NCBI GenBank assembly: GCA_964460755.1
Contig: CAYWQL010000028.1
Location: forward strand, 1 to 17,621
DNA from: JAYFNU01 sp964460755
GTDB taxonomy: Bacteria; Bacillota; Clostridia; Oscillospirales; Ruminococcaceae
Reading direction: 5' to 3'
DNA length: 17,621 bases
This document shows, piece by piece, positions 6,816-14,663 of the stretch. A model generated the notes under the pieces. The model was not told the DNA's origin, searched no databases, and worked only from the letters and a program-made list of their open reading frames with translations. How positions within the stretch are numbered: position 1 is the stretch's first letter; every line of letters starts with the position of its first letter. Position numbers and translations under genes: made by a program.

Positions 6816-7706
6816 TTATACGGCAAAAAACTGCTTAAGCTTAACAAAACGACCGTCCTCGTCCCTGCCAAGCCCCAAGAAATCGCCCTTCGTGTTCTTT
6901 ATCCTCACCGTTTCGCTCGGCGCAACGTCGATTATTCTTGTCGTTTCAAAACGAAAACCGTTCAAAAAAAGACGAGATAAATTTTCGTCAAGCACCCTTT
7001 CACGATATTCCAAAAAAGCCGTCTCTACGGGAAGAAGCAGCTCCTCTGCCGTTCCGTTCTGCGCCGCCGCTTGTATCTCGTCAAGGGTATGCGCCCCGTC
7101 AAGAGAAAAGCCGGCGCTAAAGCTTCGACGAAGAGCGACAAGGGTTCCAAGATACCCCGCGCTTTCGAAAATATCCTCGGCAAGGGTTCTTATGTAGGTT
7201 CCCTTTGAACAGTCGACCGAAAGGGAAATCTCGGCGTTTTCTTCGCTGTAATCGAAAACCGACAGCGAAAATATTTCGATAGGGCGCGGCTTTCGCTCAA
7301 CCGTTTTACCCTCTCGCGCTAACTCGTAAAGCTTTTTTCCGTCTATTTTAACCGCCGAATACATCGGCGGAATTTGTTCCTGTTTTCCAATAAACCTCGG
7401 CACATAATCTTCAAGTTGCTTTAGCTCGAAACGCTTGTCGCTTCGTTTTACTATGTTGCCGGTTATGTCGCCCGTGTCGGTTTTTAAACCGATTTTAACC
7501 CTTGCGAGATAGCTTTTTTTATTGCTCGGAAGAAGGTCGACCGCCTTGGTCGCCTCGCCCACGAAAACCGGAAGCACCCCCGTCGCCATAGGGTCGAGCG
7601 TTCCGCCGTGACCTATTCTTTTTTCGCGAAGTATTCCGCGAAGCTTGGCGACGACGTCGAAGGAGGTGAAGCCCTTCGGCTTGTCCACAACAATTATTCC
7701 GTTCAA
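6816..7706 (-). CDS. truB: tRNA pseudouridine(55) synthase
   Basis: A 296-residue TruB, which converts U55 to pseudouridine in the T-loop of nearly all tRNAs. The N-terminus NGIIVVDKPKGFTSFDVV is typical of the family. The catalytic motif is GGTLDPMATGVL with the nucleophile D38. Later KIDGKKLYELAREG and SKGTYIRTLAEDI (family R-T-L...D) are intact. The start is a TTG (7704-7706) immediately after the nrnA stop codon (7708-7710), with AAAAGG 9 nt upstream inside nrnA, so translation is probably coupled. The C-terminal part (about 230-296) looks like the short PUA-like end used in Firmicutes. The assignment is firm. Confidence 0.97.
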   Translation of the reverse strand: MNGIIVVDKPKGFTSFDVVAKLRGILREKRIGHGGTLDPMATGVLPVFVGEATKAVDLLPSNKKSYLARVKIGLKTDTGDITGNIVKRSDKRFELKQLEDYVPRFIGKQEQIPPMYSAVKIDGKKLYELAREGKTVERKPRPIEIFSLSVFDYSEENAEISLSVDCSKGTYIRTLAEDIFESAGYLGTLVALRRSFSAGFSLDGAHTLDEIQAAAQNGTAEELLLPVETAFLEYRERVLDENLSRLFLNGFRFETTRIIDVAPSETVRIKNTKGDFLGLGRDEDGRFVKLKQFFAV

Positions 7707-7707
7707 G

Positions 7708-8664
7708 CTATAATGCCTTTTCTATCTCCGCGACGACCGCGACCTTGATGTCAAACTGGGTTCCCGAGCACTCGAAGCCAGACGCGCGAATATGCCCACC
7801 GCCGCCGAATGCCGCGCAAATCTTCGACGCGTCGATTGTTTTGGTTCTTAATGAAACCTTGAACACACCCTCGCGCGTTTCTCGAAGGGTAACGCCCGCT
7901 TCCACCCCTTCTATGGTGCGCGGAATGGGGGTTATGCCCTCAACGTCGTTTGCCTCGCAGCCTGAGCTTTTAAGCATTTCAAGGGTAATGGTCATAATAG
8001 CGATTTTTCCGCCCGCCGTGATTTCCATTCCGGCAAGGGCCATCTGCTCAAGCTTAATGCGGCTCTTGGACTTCTGCTCGAAAAGCCGGAAATTGATTTC
8101 GGAAACGTCAACACCGTTATCTATAAGCCGAGCCGCGAGGCGATGGGTTTCGCCCGTTGTGTTGGAATACTTAAAACAACCCGTATCGGTCGAAGCGCCG
8201 ACATACAGGCAGGTGGAAATATATTCGTCAAGCTCTATACCGAGCTTGTCGATAAGCTTCGCGACAATTTCGCAGCAGGACGCGCTTTTTGAGTCGCAAA
8301 GAAGGTATTGCGCATATCCCTCGTTGGTTTCGTGATGGTCAATGCAAAGCACCGTATTTTTGCCAAGCTCGCAAAGGCTGTCACCCATAAGGCGAAGACT
8401 CGCAGTATCAACGGCAAGAATAAAATCGGGCTCAAAATCCTCGCTCTTTTCGTCCTCATAGCGCTTCGTGATAAAATCATACCGCGCGGGAATTATGCTG
8501 TCGCAGACGACCTTTGCGCGCTTGCCAAGCGACGTGAGGGTCGCCCACATCGCATAGCCCGAGCCAAGGGTGTCCCCGTCGGGATTTTTATGGGTAATAA
8601 TTAAGACCCTACTCGCCGCGCTCAACAGCTCTGCGGCCTTGCTGACAGAAGCGACGTTACTCAT
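7708..8664 (-). CDS. nrnA: Bifunctional oligoribonuclease / pAp phosphatase NrnA (DHH-DHHA1)
   Basis: A 318-residue DHH-family phosphoesterase. It shows the metal-binding motifs H25-x-N-P-D29-x-D31, D86 in AVDTAS, D109-H110-H111 (DHH) and D160 in STDTG. The C-terminal DHHA1 domain has GGGGH (287-291). NrnA-type enzymes degrade 2-5 nt RNA fragments to mononucleotides and hydrolyse 3'-phosphoadenosine 5'-phosphate, so it finishes the decay begun by PNPase. The ATG at 8664 has GAGGGA 7 nt upstream. It starts inside the end of rbfA (8-nt overlap) and ends 1 nt before truB. This rbfA-nrnA-truB-ribF order is common in Firmicutes and supports the name. Confidence 0.92.
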   Translation of the reverse strand: MSNVASVSKAAELLSAASRVLIITHKNPDGDTLGSGYAMWATLTSLGKRAKVVCDSIIPARYDFITKRYEDEKSEDFEPDFILAVDTASLRLMGDSLCELGKNTVLCIDHHETNEGYAQYLLCDSKSASCCEIVAKLIDKLGIELDEYISTCLYVGASTDTGCFKYSNTTGETHRLAARLIDNGVDVSEINFRLFEQKSKSRIKLEQMALAGMEITAGGKIAIMTITLEMLKSSGCEANDVEGITPIPRTIEGVEAGVTLRETREGVFKVSLRTKTIDASKICAAFGGGGHIRASGFECSGTQFDIKVAVVAEIEKAL

Positions 8665-9001
8665 TTTTCAGTCCCTCAATAATTGAATTAATCTTGTTGT
8701 AATAGTCAACCGAATCGTCGGGAATAAAGCTAAGCTCGGGAACCTTCCTTATGCGAAGCCTCTTAGAAAGCTCGGTCTTTATGTGACCTGCCGCTTTCTT
8801 GAGAAGTGCGCAGGCTTCCTTCGCCTCCTCGCTCCCCTTGAGCGAGCCTATATAAACCTTCGCGTAGGACAAATCGCTCGTTACCTCGACGCGCATAACC
8901 GAAAGAAACTCGTTAAGTCTTTCGTCCTTCATCGCGGACAAAATCGCGCTTATCTCTTTTTTAAAATCTTTGTCTAATCTATCGACACGATGTGACGGCA
9001 T
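8657..9001 (-). CDS. rbfA: 30S ribosome-binding factor A
   Basis: A 114-residue RbfA with a KH-like fold. It binds the 30S subunit near the 5' end of 16S rRNA and aids late maturation, particularly in the cold. Visible family features are the start VDRLDKDFKKEISAIL, the strand VEVTSDLSYAKVYIGSL and the C-terminal RIRKVPELSFIPDDSVDY. The ATG at 9001 has AAGGAG 8 nt upstream. It lies 18 nt after infB and overlaps nrnA by 8 nt. Length is normal. Confidence 0.96.
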   Translation of the reverse strand: MPSHRVDRLDKDFKKEISAILSAMKDERLNEFLSVMRVEVTSDLSYAKVYIGSLKGSEEAKEACALLKKAAGHIKTELSKRLRIRKVPELSFIPDDSVDYYNKINSIIEGLKNE

Positions 9002-9019
9002 TGCAGTATCTCCTTAAAA

Positions 9020-11344
9020 CTAATCGCGGTACTCCTCGCGGATATACGCCTCGAAAATATCCCCTGCTTTAATGTCGGCAAATTTCTCAAGTGTTATTCC
9101 GCATTCGTAGCCCTGCGCTACCTCTTTTACGTCGTCCTTGAAACGGCGAAGGGAGGAAATTTTGTCATCGTTTATGATTATTCCGTCACGCACGACCCTT
9201 ATGAGGCTTGCTCTTGTAACGGTTCCGCTTTGGACATAGCTTCCCGCAACGGTGCCGATTGACGAAATTTTATATACCTCTCGAACCTCGACGCGTCCCT
9301 GTTCAACCTCGCGTATTTTCGGCGCAAGCATACCCTTCATTGCCGCCTTTACGTCGTCGATGGCGTCGTAAATAACGCGATACATATGCATATCCACACC
9401 AGCCTGCTCCGCCTGCTCGGTCGCAACAGGGTCGGGACGAACGTTAAAGCCGATTACGATTGCTCCGGAGGCTTCGGCGAGCATTATATCCGACGAATTT
9501 ATTCCGCCGACAGCCGAATGAATAACCTCGACGCGAACCTCTTCGTTTGAAAGCTGAACAAGGCTTTGCTTAATCGCCTCGGCTGAGCCCTGAACGTCCG
9601 CTTTAATAATTATGGGAAGCTCCTTAACCTCACCGCTTGCAATTTGCGAGAAGAGGTTGTCGAGCGTAACCTTCGTATAGGTGCTGAACTGGATTTCCTT
9701 TTCTTCCTCGCGGCGCTTATCAACGAGCTCGCGCGCAAGCTTTTCGTCCTCAACGGCGTTAAATACGTCGCCCGCGCTCGGCACCTCGACAAGACCCGTT
9801 ATCTCAACCGGAACGCTCGGTCCCGCCTGCTCGATAACCTTTCCGCGGTCGTCGAACATCATACGAACACGACCGACCGACGTGCCCGCGATAATAACGT
9901 CGCCCGTGTGAAGGGTTCCGTTTTGAATAAGAATTGTCGCGACAGGGCCCCTGCCCTTATCAAGCTTCGCCTCAATGACCGTACCCTTTGCAAGGCGGTC
10001 GGGATTGGCTTTGAATTCCTTAACCTCGCTGACAAGCGTAAGCATTTCAAGAAGGGTATCCACGCCCATTCCCGTTTTGGCGGAAATCGGCACGCAGATG
10101 ACGTCGCCGCCCCATTCCTCGGGAACGAGGTCGTATTCGGTAAGCGCCTGCTTGACCTTTTCGGCGTTCGCCTCGGGCTTATCCATTTTATTAATGGCGA
10201 TAATTATAGTTACCCCCGCCGCCTTGGCGTGGTTAATCGCCTCGACCGTCTGGGGCATAATTCCGTCGTCAGCCGCGACGACGATAATGGCAATATCGGT
10301 TATTGACGCGCCGCGAGCGCGCATAGAAGTGAATGCCGCGTGTCCGGGGGTGTCAAGGAAGGTGACGAATTTATCCTTTACCGCCACGCGATAGGCTCCG
10401 ATATGCTGGGTTATTCCGCCCGCCTCGCCCGCGATTACGTTGGACTTTCTTATATAGTCGAGAAGCGACGTCTTGCCGTGGTCGACGTGTCCCATAACCA
10501 CCACGACGGCGCTTCGCTCACGAAGGCTCTCGGGCGGGTCGACCTCGTCGTCGGTAAGATTAAGTCTTTCCTCTATCGTGACGTGAACCTCGTGGTCAAC
10601 CTTTGCTCCAAGCTCGTCCGCGACAAGGCTCGCCGTATCGAAATCAATCACGTCGGAAATCGACGCCATAACGCCCAAGCCGACAAGCTTTTTAACAACT
10701 ATTGGCGCGGTAACCTTTAAGCGGCTCGCAAGCTCACCGACCGAAATCTCGTCGGGTATGGAAACCTTAAGCTGGGCTTTTCTTGCCTTTTCAAGCTGAA
10801 TTCTCTGAAGCTTTTCCGCCTCAGTCTCACGCTTCGCAAACGGAGGCTTGTTGCGCTGCTGTGAGCGTTGGTTAAACTTCTGCTTTTTGACCTGCGGATT
10901 GTTCCTTCTGTCGGGAAGGGTCTTGGAGGTCTGCGCGATATTCTCATATTTTTCGTTGTACTTTTCTATGTCGACGTTGGACGTGCGGGTGTCAACGACG
11001 CGGCTAACGCGCTCCTTGATTACCGACGCGTTCTCGCCTGTCTTGGCTTTTTCCTTCTTCTCCGCGTTCGCGGCGACCGCCTTGTTGAAGGCTTCGTCGT
11101 TCGCAGGCGAGCCCGTCGCCTTTGCGGTCGGCTTCGCCGTCGCGGCGCTTTCGACGAAATACTCGTCAAAGCTTTCCTTCATATACTTTTTTGTGAGATT
11201 TTCGAAAAGCAGGTCAAGCTCGCCTTCCGTAAGCACCGTCGTGTGCTTTTTGTCCGCGCCCTGACTTCCGAGAGCCGCGGTGATATCCTTATTCGAAAGG
11301 TTCAGGTCCTTCGCCAAATCTCCAAGTTTATATTTTATTATCAT
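9020..11344 (-). CDS. infB: Translation initiation factor IF-2
   Basis: A 774-residue IF2, the GTPase that places fMet-tRNA on the 30S subunit and promotes subunit joining. The start MIIKYKLGDLAKDLNLSNKD is the first IF2_N-like segment. A charged, Ala/Lys-rich linker (about 70-200) is followed by a second IF2_N segment, then the G domain: GHVDHGKT (285-292), DTPGH (near 330-334), NKMD (near 385-388) and SAK. C-terminal domains II-IV follow (KADVQGSAEAI, FNVRPD). I chose the ATG at 11344, with AGGAGG 8 nt upstream; an in-frame codon 17 residues earlier lies deeper in ylxQ and lacks a ribosome site. It overlaps the ylxQ end by 17 nt, suggesting coupling. Confidence 0.97.
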   Translation of the reverse strand: MIIKYKLGDLAKDLNLSNKDITAALGSQGADKKHTTVLTEGELDLLFENLTKKYMKESFDEYFVESAATAKPTAKATGSPANDEAFNKAVAANAEKKEKAKTGENASVIKERVSRVVDTRTSNVDIEKYNEKYENIAQTSKTLPDRRNNPQVKKQKFNQRSQQRNKPPFAKRETEAEKLQRIQLEKARKAQLKVSIPDEISVGELASRLKVTAPIVVKKLVGLGVMASISDVIDFDTASLVADELGAKVDHEVHVTIEERLNLTDDEVDPPESLRERSAVVVVMGHVDHGKTSLLDYIRKSNVIAGEAGGITQHIGAYRVAVKDKFVTFLDTPGHAAFTSMRARGASITDIAIIVVAADDGIMPQTVEAINHAKAAGVTIIIAINKMDKPEANAEKVKQALTEYDLVPEEWGGDVICVPISAKTGMGVDTLLEMLTLVSEVKEFKANPDRLAKGTVIEAKLDKGRGPVATILIQNGTLHTGDVIIAGTSVGRVRMMFDDRGKVIEQAGPSVPVEITGLVEVPSAGDVFNAVEDEKLARELVDKRREEEKEIQFSTYTKVTLDNLFSQIASGEVKELPIIIKADVQGSAEAIKQSLVQLSNEEVRVEVIHSAVGGINSSDIMLAEASGAIVIGFNVRPDPVATEQAEQAGVDMHMYRVIYDAIDDVKAAMKGMLAPKIREVEQGRVEVREVYKISSIGTVAGSYVQSGTVTRASLIRVVRDGIIINDDKISSLRRFKDDVKEVAQGYECGITLEKFADIKAGDIFEAYIREEYRD

Positions 11345-11663
11345 TAAGTAAGCCTCCTGTTGCTTCGCCAATTTGTTTTTCGATAAGCACCGCAAAATTC
11401 TCGTCGCATACCGCCGCGACCGCGAATTTACGTCCTACCGTCTTTTCTATTTCCGCCTGCGTCCGCGAAAGCTCAACCGCCTTGGCGTCGTTTTCGTCGC
11501 ATATGCGAAGTATGTTTCTGATTGTTCTGTCGGAAGCGTCGCTTGCCAAAAGCACTATCGGCGCGCCCTTGAGCACGGCGTCCGCCGCCGCGTCAAAGCC
11601 AATTTTTAATCTGCCCGCTCCGCGCGCCATAGATACCGCCGAAAGCAGTTTATCCTTCGTCAT
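11328..11663 (-). CDS. ylxQ: L7Ae-family ribosomal-like protein (YlxQ)
   Basis: A 111-residue protein of the L7Ae/L30e fold. The family is known to bind kink-turn RNA; the role of YlxQ in this operon is poorly defined. Visible are SMARGAGRLKIGFDA near the start, APIVLLASDASDRTIRNIL (the family's I-L-A-D-A-S region) and the C-terminal AVAAVCDENFAVLI. I chose the ATG at 11663 because the family begins K-D-K-L-L-S and AGGGTGA lies about 5 nt upstream; a longer in-frame extension would run through ylxR. It overlaps ylxR by 14 nt and infB by 17 nt. Position between ylxR and infB is the classic Firmicutes arrangement and supports the name. Confidence 0.9.
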   Translation of the reverse strand: MTKDKLLSAVSMARGAGRLKIGFDAAADAVLKGAPIVLLASDASDRTIRNILRICDENDAKAVELSRTQAEIEKTVGRKFAVAAVCDENFAVLIEKQIGEATGGLLNDNKI

Positions 11664-11946
11664 CGGCGTCACCCTGCGCTTGCACAAGCTCGATTTCTTC
11701 GGCAAGCTTCGCGTAAATTCCCTCATCAAACGAACATTCCAGCGCGCGTTCAAGGCTCTTTGATTTCTTCGCCGCGGCAAGGCATTTCGCGTCACGGCAA
11801 ATATATGCGCCGCGTCCTGACTTCTTTCCCGTCAGGTCGACCGAAATGTCTCCCTCGGGGCTTTTTACCACACGAACAAGCTCCTTTTTCGGCTTGCTCT
11901 CGCGGCAGCCTGTGCACCGTCTTATCGGCACTTTTTTCTTCTGCAT
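11650..11946 (-). CDS. ylxR: YlxR family (DUF448) protein
   Basis: A 98-residue basic protein of the YlxR/DUF448 family, a nucleic acid-binding protein encoded between nusA and infB; in some bacteria it has been linked to RNase P and to gene regulation. The signature PIRRCTGCRESKPKKELVRVV and GRGAYICRD..C is intact, with paired cysteines C-x-x-C. I chose the ATG at 11946: AAGGGGTG lies 9 nt upstream on the minus strand. A GTG four codons earlier (11958) is in frame but overlaps that ribosome site. The acidic tail (GDADDEG) is unusual for the family's basic character. It starts 35 nt after nusA and overlaps ylxQ by 14 nt. Confidence 0.94.
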   Translation of the reverse strand: MQKKKVPIRRCTGCRESKPKKELVRVVKSPEGDISVDLTGKKSGRGAYICRDAKCLAAAKKSKSLERALECSFDEGIYAKLAEEIELVQAQGDADDEG

Positions 11947-11981
11947 ATTTTTCTTCACCCCTTAACGGCGCGCCTTAAAGT

Positions 11982-13148
11982 CTATTCCTCTTCGGCAGTT
12001 TCGTCGGATTTTTTCGACTTTTTCGCCTTCTTCGCGGGCTTTTCCTCCGCGGGAGCTTCTTCGGCGACCGTCTCAGTCTTTGCTTCGTCCTTGCCGTCGT
12101 CCTCTCCGTAGTATCCGCTTTCGGGGCGAATGTCAATCTTATAGCCTGTAAGTCTCGCGGCAAGCCTTGCGTTTTGTCCCTTGTTTCCGATAGCGAGCGA
12201 AAGCTGGTGGTCGGGAACGGTAACGCGGCAGGCGCGCGCGTCCTTGTCGATTATCTCGACGTCAACGACGCTTGCGGGCGAAAGAGCTTCGGCGATATAG
12301 TATTCCGGCTCCTCGTGCCAAAGCACGATGTCAATTTTCTCTCCGCCGAGCTCATCGACTATTCTTGCGACGCGGGCGCCCTTTGTTCCTATGCAGGCGC
12401 CGCGCGGGTCGACGTTCTCGTCCTTGCTGTATACGGCGATTTTCGTTCTCGCCCCCGCCTCACGCGAAATACCCTTTATCTCAACCGTTCCGTCGTAGAT
12501 TTCGGGAACCTCGGTTTCAAAAAGACGTTTAACAAGTCCGGGATGAGTTCTTGAAATCATTATCTTGGGCCCGCGCTCGGTTACGGCGACGTCAGAAACA
12601 TAGACCTTTATCTTTTCTCCCTCGCTCAAAACCTCGCCCGGGACCTGCTCAGACTTCGGAAGCAGCGCCTCGCTTCCGCTTATTTCAAGCACCGCAGCGC
12701 CCTTCTTCATATCCATACGCATAACGGTCGCCACAATAATTTCACCCTGCTTGCTCTGAAGCTCCTCGCAAAGCTGGCTTCTTTCCGCCTCGCGTATTCC
12801 CTGACGTATAACGTGCTTCGCCGTTTGGGCGGCGATACGTCCGAAATCCTTCGTTTTAAGCGGAATGTCAATTACCGAGCCGACCTTGGAGCGTGAACGG
12901 TAGCCCTGCGCCTCTTCAAGTGTCATCTGTGTTTCGGGGTCTTCGACCTCCTCGACGACCTCCTTGCGAATGGCGACCTTAAACGACTGCTTCTCGGGGT
13001 CAATGTCAACTATGATGTTATCCTGCCCGCCGTAGTCCCGCTTAACCGCAATCACAATAGCGTTTTTTATTTTCTCCAAAAGATAGTCCGCCGATACCTT
13101 ACGCTCTTTTTCAAGAAGTGCCAAAGCTTCAAAAAATTCAGCGTTCAT
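11982..13148 (-). CDS. nusA: Transcription termination/antitermination factor NusA
   Basis: A 388-residue NusA, which binds RNA polymerase and nascent RNA to control pausing, termination and antitermination. Domain order: N-terminal RNAP-binding domain (about 1-130), S1 (about 135-200), then KH1 and KH2 (about 200-345) with the conserved VDPRGACIGTKGARVARIV and LAIGNKGQNARLAARL. The last 40 residues are a charged Glu/Ala/Lys tail, low complexity, instead of the extra C-terminal repeats of enterobacteria. The ATG at 13148 overlaps the rimP stop by 1 nt (TAATG) and has AGGAGG 9 nt upstream, so the two are translationally coupled. A hairpin in the operon leader may be its own target. Confidence 0.97.
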   Translation of the reverse strand: MNAEFFEALALLEKERKVSADYLLEKIKNAIVIAVKRDYGGQDNIIVDIDPEKQSFKVAIRKEVVEEVEDPETQMTLEEAQGYRSRSKVGSVIDIPLKTKDFGRIAAQTAKHVIRQGIREAERSQLCEELQSKQGEIIVATVMRMDMKKGAAVLEISGSEALLPKSEQVPGEVLSEGEKIKVYVSDVAVTERGPKIMISRTHPGLVKRLFETEVPEIYDGTVEIKGISREAGARTKIAVYSKDENVDPRGACIGTKGARVARIVDELGGEKIDIVLWHEEPEYYIAEALSPASVVDVEIIDKDARACRVTVPDHQLSLAIGNKGQNARLAARLTGYKIDIRPESGYYGEDDGKDEAKTETVAEEAPAEEKPAKKAKKSKKSDETAEEE

Positions 13149-13636
13149 TATTTTATTCCTCCTATTTGGACGTCGTCGTCCGCTTTAACCGTCGCGGCGT
13201 CCTTCCTTTTAATTTCTATTTTTTTGTCTTCGCTTTCTATCGTAAGGCTCTCTTCGTCAAACGACAAAAGCGCGCCAAGATATTCTTTTCTCTTATTTTC
13301 GTCAGGCTTATAAAGCTTAACGGCCACCTTCTTGCCGACGTAAGCCGAAAGGTGCTCGTCGGTTCTAAGCTCCCGCATAAGCCCCGGGGAGCTGACCTCG
13401 AAGGAATATTCGCTTTCGATTAAGTCGGCCTCGTCGATAATCGGGTCGACAGCACGAGAAAGGGCTTCGCAGTCGTCAATAAATACTCCGCCCTGCTTGT
13501 CGATTATAAGACGAAGCACAAGACCTGCGCCCTCTTTTTGAAAGACGACGTCCCACAGCGTAAGTCCCAGCTCCTCGGCAATGGGCTTCGCGATTTCGCG
13601 CACCGCTTCGGCGGTATTCTTTGATTTGTCAGCCAT
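13148..13636 (-). CDS. rimP: Ribosome maturation factor RimP
   Basis: A 162-residue RimP (YlxS/DUF150), needed for maturation of the 30S subunit. Family features are LGLTLWDVVFQKEGAGLVLRLIIDK in the N-terminal domain, the DCE-LSR-AVDPIIDE segment, YSFEVSSPGLMREL (family E-V-S-S-P-G) and a C-terminal SH3-like domain with KRKDAATVKAD. The ATG at 13636 has GGAG about 7 nt upstream. It is the first gene of the large operon and sits about 95 nt downstream of the predicted start of transcription. The 1-nt overlap with nusA is typical. Confidence 0.96.
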   Translation of the reverse strand: MADKSKNTAEAVREIAKPIAEELGLTLWDVVFQKEGAGLVLRLIIDKQGGVFIDDCEALSRAVDPIIDEADLIESEYSFEVSSPGLMRELRTDEHLSAYVGKKVAVKLYKPDENKRKEYLGALLSFDEESLTIESEDKKIEIKRKDAATVKADDDVQIGGIK

Positions 13637-13674
13637 ATACCCTCTCCGTTAAAACGTCAGTAAAAATAAATTTT

Positions 13675-13713
13675 GACAAGAATAAGCGAAAGAGTGGGGC
13701 GTCCCACTCTTTC
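13675..13713 (-). terminator. Leader hairpin upstream of rimP-nusA (candidate attenuator)
   Basis: GAAAGAGTGGG and CCCACTCTTTC (13688-13698 and 13703-13713) form a perfect 11-bp stem with a 4-nt loop. It lies between the predicted operon promoter and the rimP start. On the minus strand it is followed by GCTTATTCTTGTC, an interrupted U-tract, so termination would be partial or factor-dependent. It could also serve as the end of deoD read-through, since deoD stops 55 nt upstream. Confidence 0.7.
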
Positions 13714-13735
13714 AACTAAACTATATCTTTATAAT

Positions 13736-13764
13736 AATATAACACTTGCCCCATTTAAATGCAA
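13736..13764 (-). promoter_or_regulatory. Predicted promoter of the rimP-nusA-infB operon
   Basis: Minus strand: TTGCAT (-35, 13759-13764), a 17-nt spacer, and TATATT (-10, 13736-13741) preceded by TGT (extended -10). It starts 4 nt after the deoD stop codon (13768-13770). The sequence TTGCATTTA at its -35 is identical to that of the rpsO promoter. Confidence 0.7.
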
Positions 13765-13767
13765 GTT

Positions 13768-14484
13768 TTATTCCGAAAACTCCCACGCGACGTCGAGTGC
13801 CAGTTCTATCATACCGTTAAGGGTTTTTTCCCGCTCGTCGGCCGTCATCTCCTTGGTCGTTCCCGGTATATCCGAAACGGTCGCCATACAAAGCGCCCTT
13901 GCGCCGTTGCGAAGCGCCGAGGTGTATAGCCCCGCGCCCTCCATTTCTACGCCGAGCGTGCCGTATTTCACCCAGATATCGGGGTTGCCCGCATTATCCT
14001 CGGAATAGAACATATCACTCGAAAGAAGGCTTCCGACCCATACCTTTTTGTTCTGCTCCTTCGCCTTGTCGTACGCCGTTCGAAGCAGGTCGAAATCGGC
14101 GACGGGACAAAAGCTTCCGGGGAAAACAAGGTTGTTTATATTGCTCGTCGTGGAGCAGCCCTCGGCTAAAAGCAGGTCGCCAAGCTCAAGCCCTTTTTTA
14201 AAGCCGCCGCAGGTTCCCACCCTTATCGCGTTTTTTACGCCGTAAACCGAAAACAACTCATGCGCATAAATGGAGATGGACGGTATGCCCATGCCTGTAC
14301 CCATAACAGATATTTTTTTGCCCTTATATTCGCCCGTAAAGCCAAGCATATTTCTCACATCGTTAAACAAAACCGGGCTTTTAAAAAAGTTCTCGGCAAT
14401 ATATTTCGCCCTTAACGGGTCGCCCGGAAGAAGAATTGACTGCGCTATGTCTCCTTTTTGCGCTCTGTTGTGTGGTGTTGACAT
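13768..14484 (-). CDS. deoD: Purine nucleoside phosphorylase (DeoD type)
   Basis: A 238-residue hexameric-type PNP, which splits purine (deoxy)ribonucleosides with phosphate to base and (deoxy)ribose 1-phosphate for salvage. It shows STPHN at the start (family His near position 4-5), LPGDPLRAKYIAENF, MLGFTGEYKGK, MGTGMGIPS, RVGTCGG, and the active-site E180-M181-E182 followed by TVSD with D205. The enterobacterial EMEAAG is EMEGAG here, and SDH is SDI; these are mild variants. The ATG at 14484 has AAAGGA 6 nt upstream. It has its own promoter and stops just before the rimP operon promoter; no strong terminator separates the two, so some read-through is likely. Confidence 0.95.
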   Translation of the reverse strand: MSTPHNRAQKGDIAQSILLPGDPLRAKYIAENFFKSPVLFNDVRNMLGFTGEYKGKKISVMGTGMGIPSISIYAHELFSVYGVKNAIRVGTCGGFKKGLELGDLLLAEGCSTTSNINNLVFPGSFCPVADFDLLRTAYDKAKEQNKKVWVGSLLSSDMFYSEDNAGNPDIWVKYGTLGVEMEGAGLYTSALRNGARALCMATVSDIPGTTKEMTADEREKTLNGMIELALDVAWEFSE

Positions 14485-14528
14485 ATTTAGTCCTTTCGTA
14501 CATAGTTTAATAAAATCTGTTAATCATA

Positions 14529-14557
14529 ATTATAAGGTACAAAAGCGATTATATCAA
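14529..14557 (-). promoter_or_regulatory. Predicted deoD promoter
   Basis: Minus strand: TTGATA (-35, 14552-14557), a 17-nt spacer and a perfect TATAAT (-10, 14529-14534). The leader to the ATG would be about 38 nt. Confidence 0.75.
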
Positions 14558-14563
14558 ACATTA

Positions 14564-14576
14564 CTTTGTGACAAAG
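14564..14576. promoter_or_regulatory. Short palindrome upstream of the deoD promoter
   Basis: CTTTGT-G-ACAAAG is a perfect 6-bp inverted repeat around one base, 6 bp upstream of the deoD -35 box. It may be an operator for deoD or for the divergent lipoprotein gene, or chance in AT-rich DNA. Confidence 0.35.
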
Positions 14577-14663
14577 CGCCGAAAAATATCGTCCGTTTAT
14601 GTGCAACAATACAATTCTGTGCCGCCACCTATATTATGAAACGACGAAAGGAAAATAATTACT

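Noticed and set aside
6806..6871. Longer N-terminus for ribF starting at 6871
   Set aside because: It would overlap truB by 56 nt, has no ribosome site, and the family starts close to the GYFDG motif. The ATG at 6805 has AAGGA at the right distance.
9644..10306. Plus-strand open frame opposite infB
   Set aside because: Antisense to conserved IF2 GTPase domains; basic, low-information translation.
11345..11395. Longer N-terminus for infB
   Set aside because: The ATG at 11344 has AGGAGG at 8 nt and gives the usual IF2 start; the extension lies in ylxQ.
11664..11795. Longer N-terminus for ylxQ
   Set aside because: The extra 44 residues are Arg-rich, out of frame with ylxR coding, and not seen in the L7Ae family.
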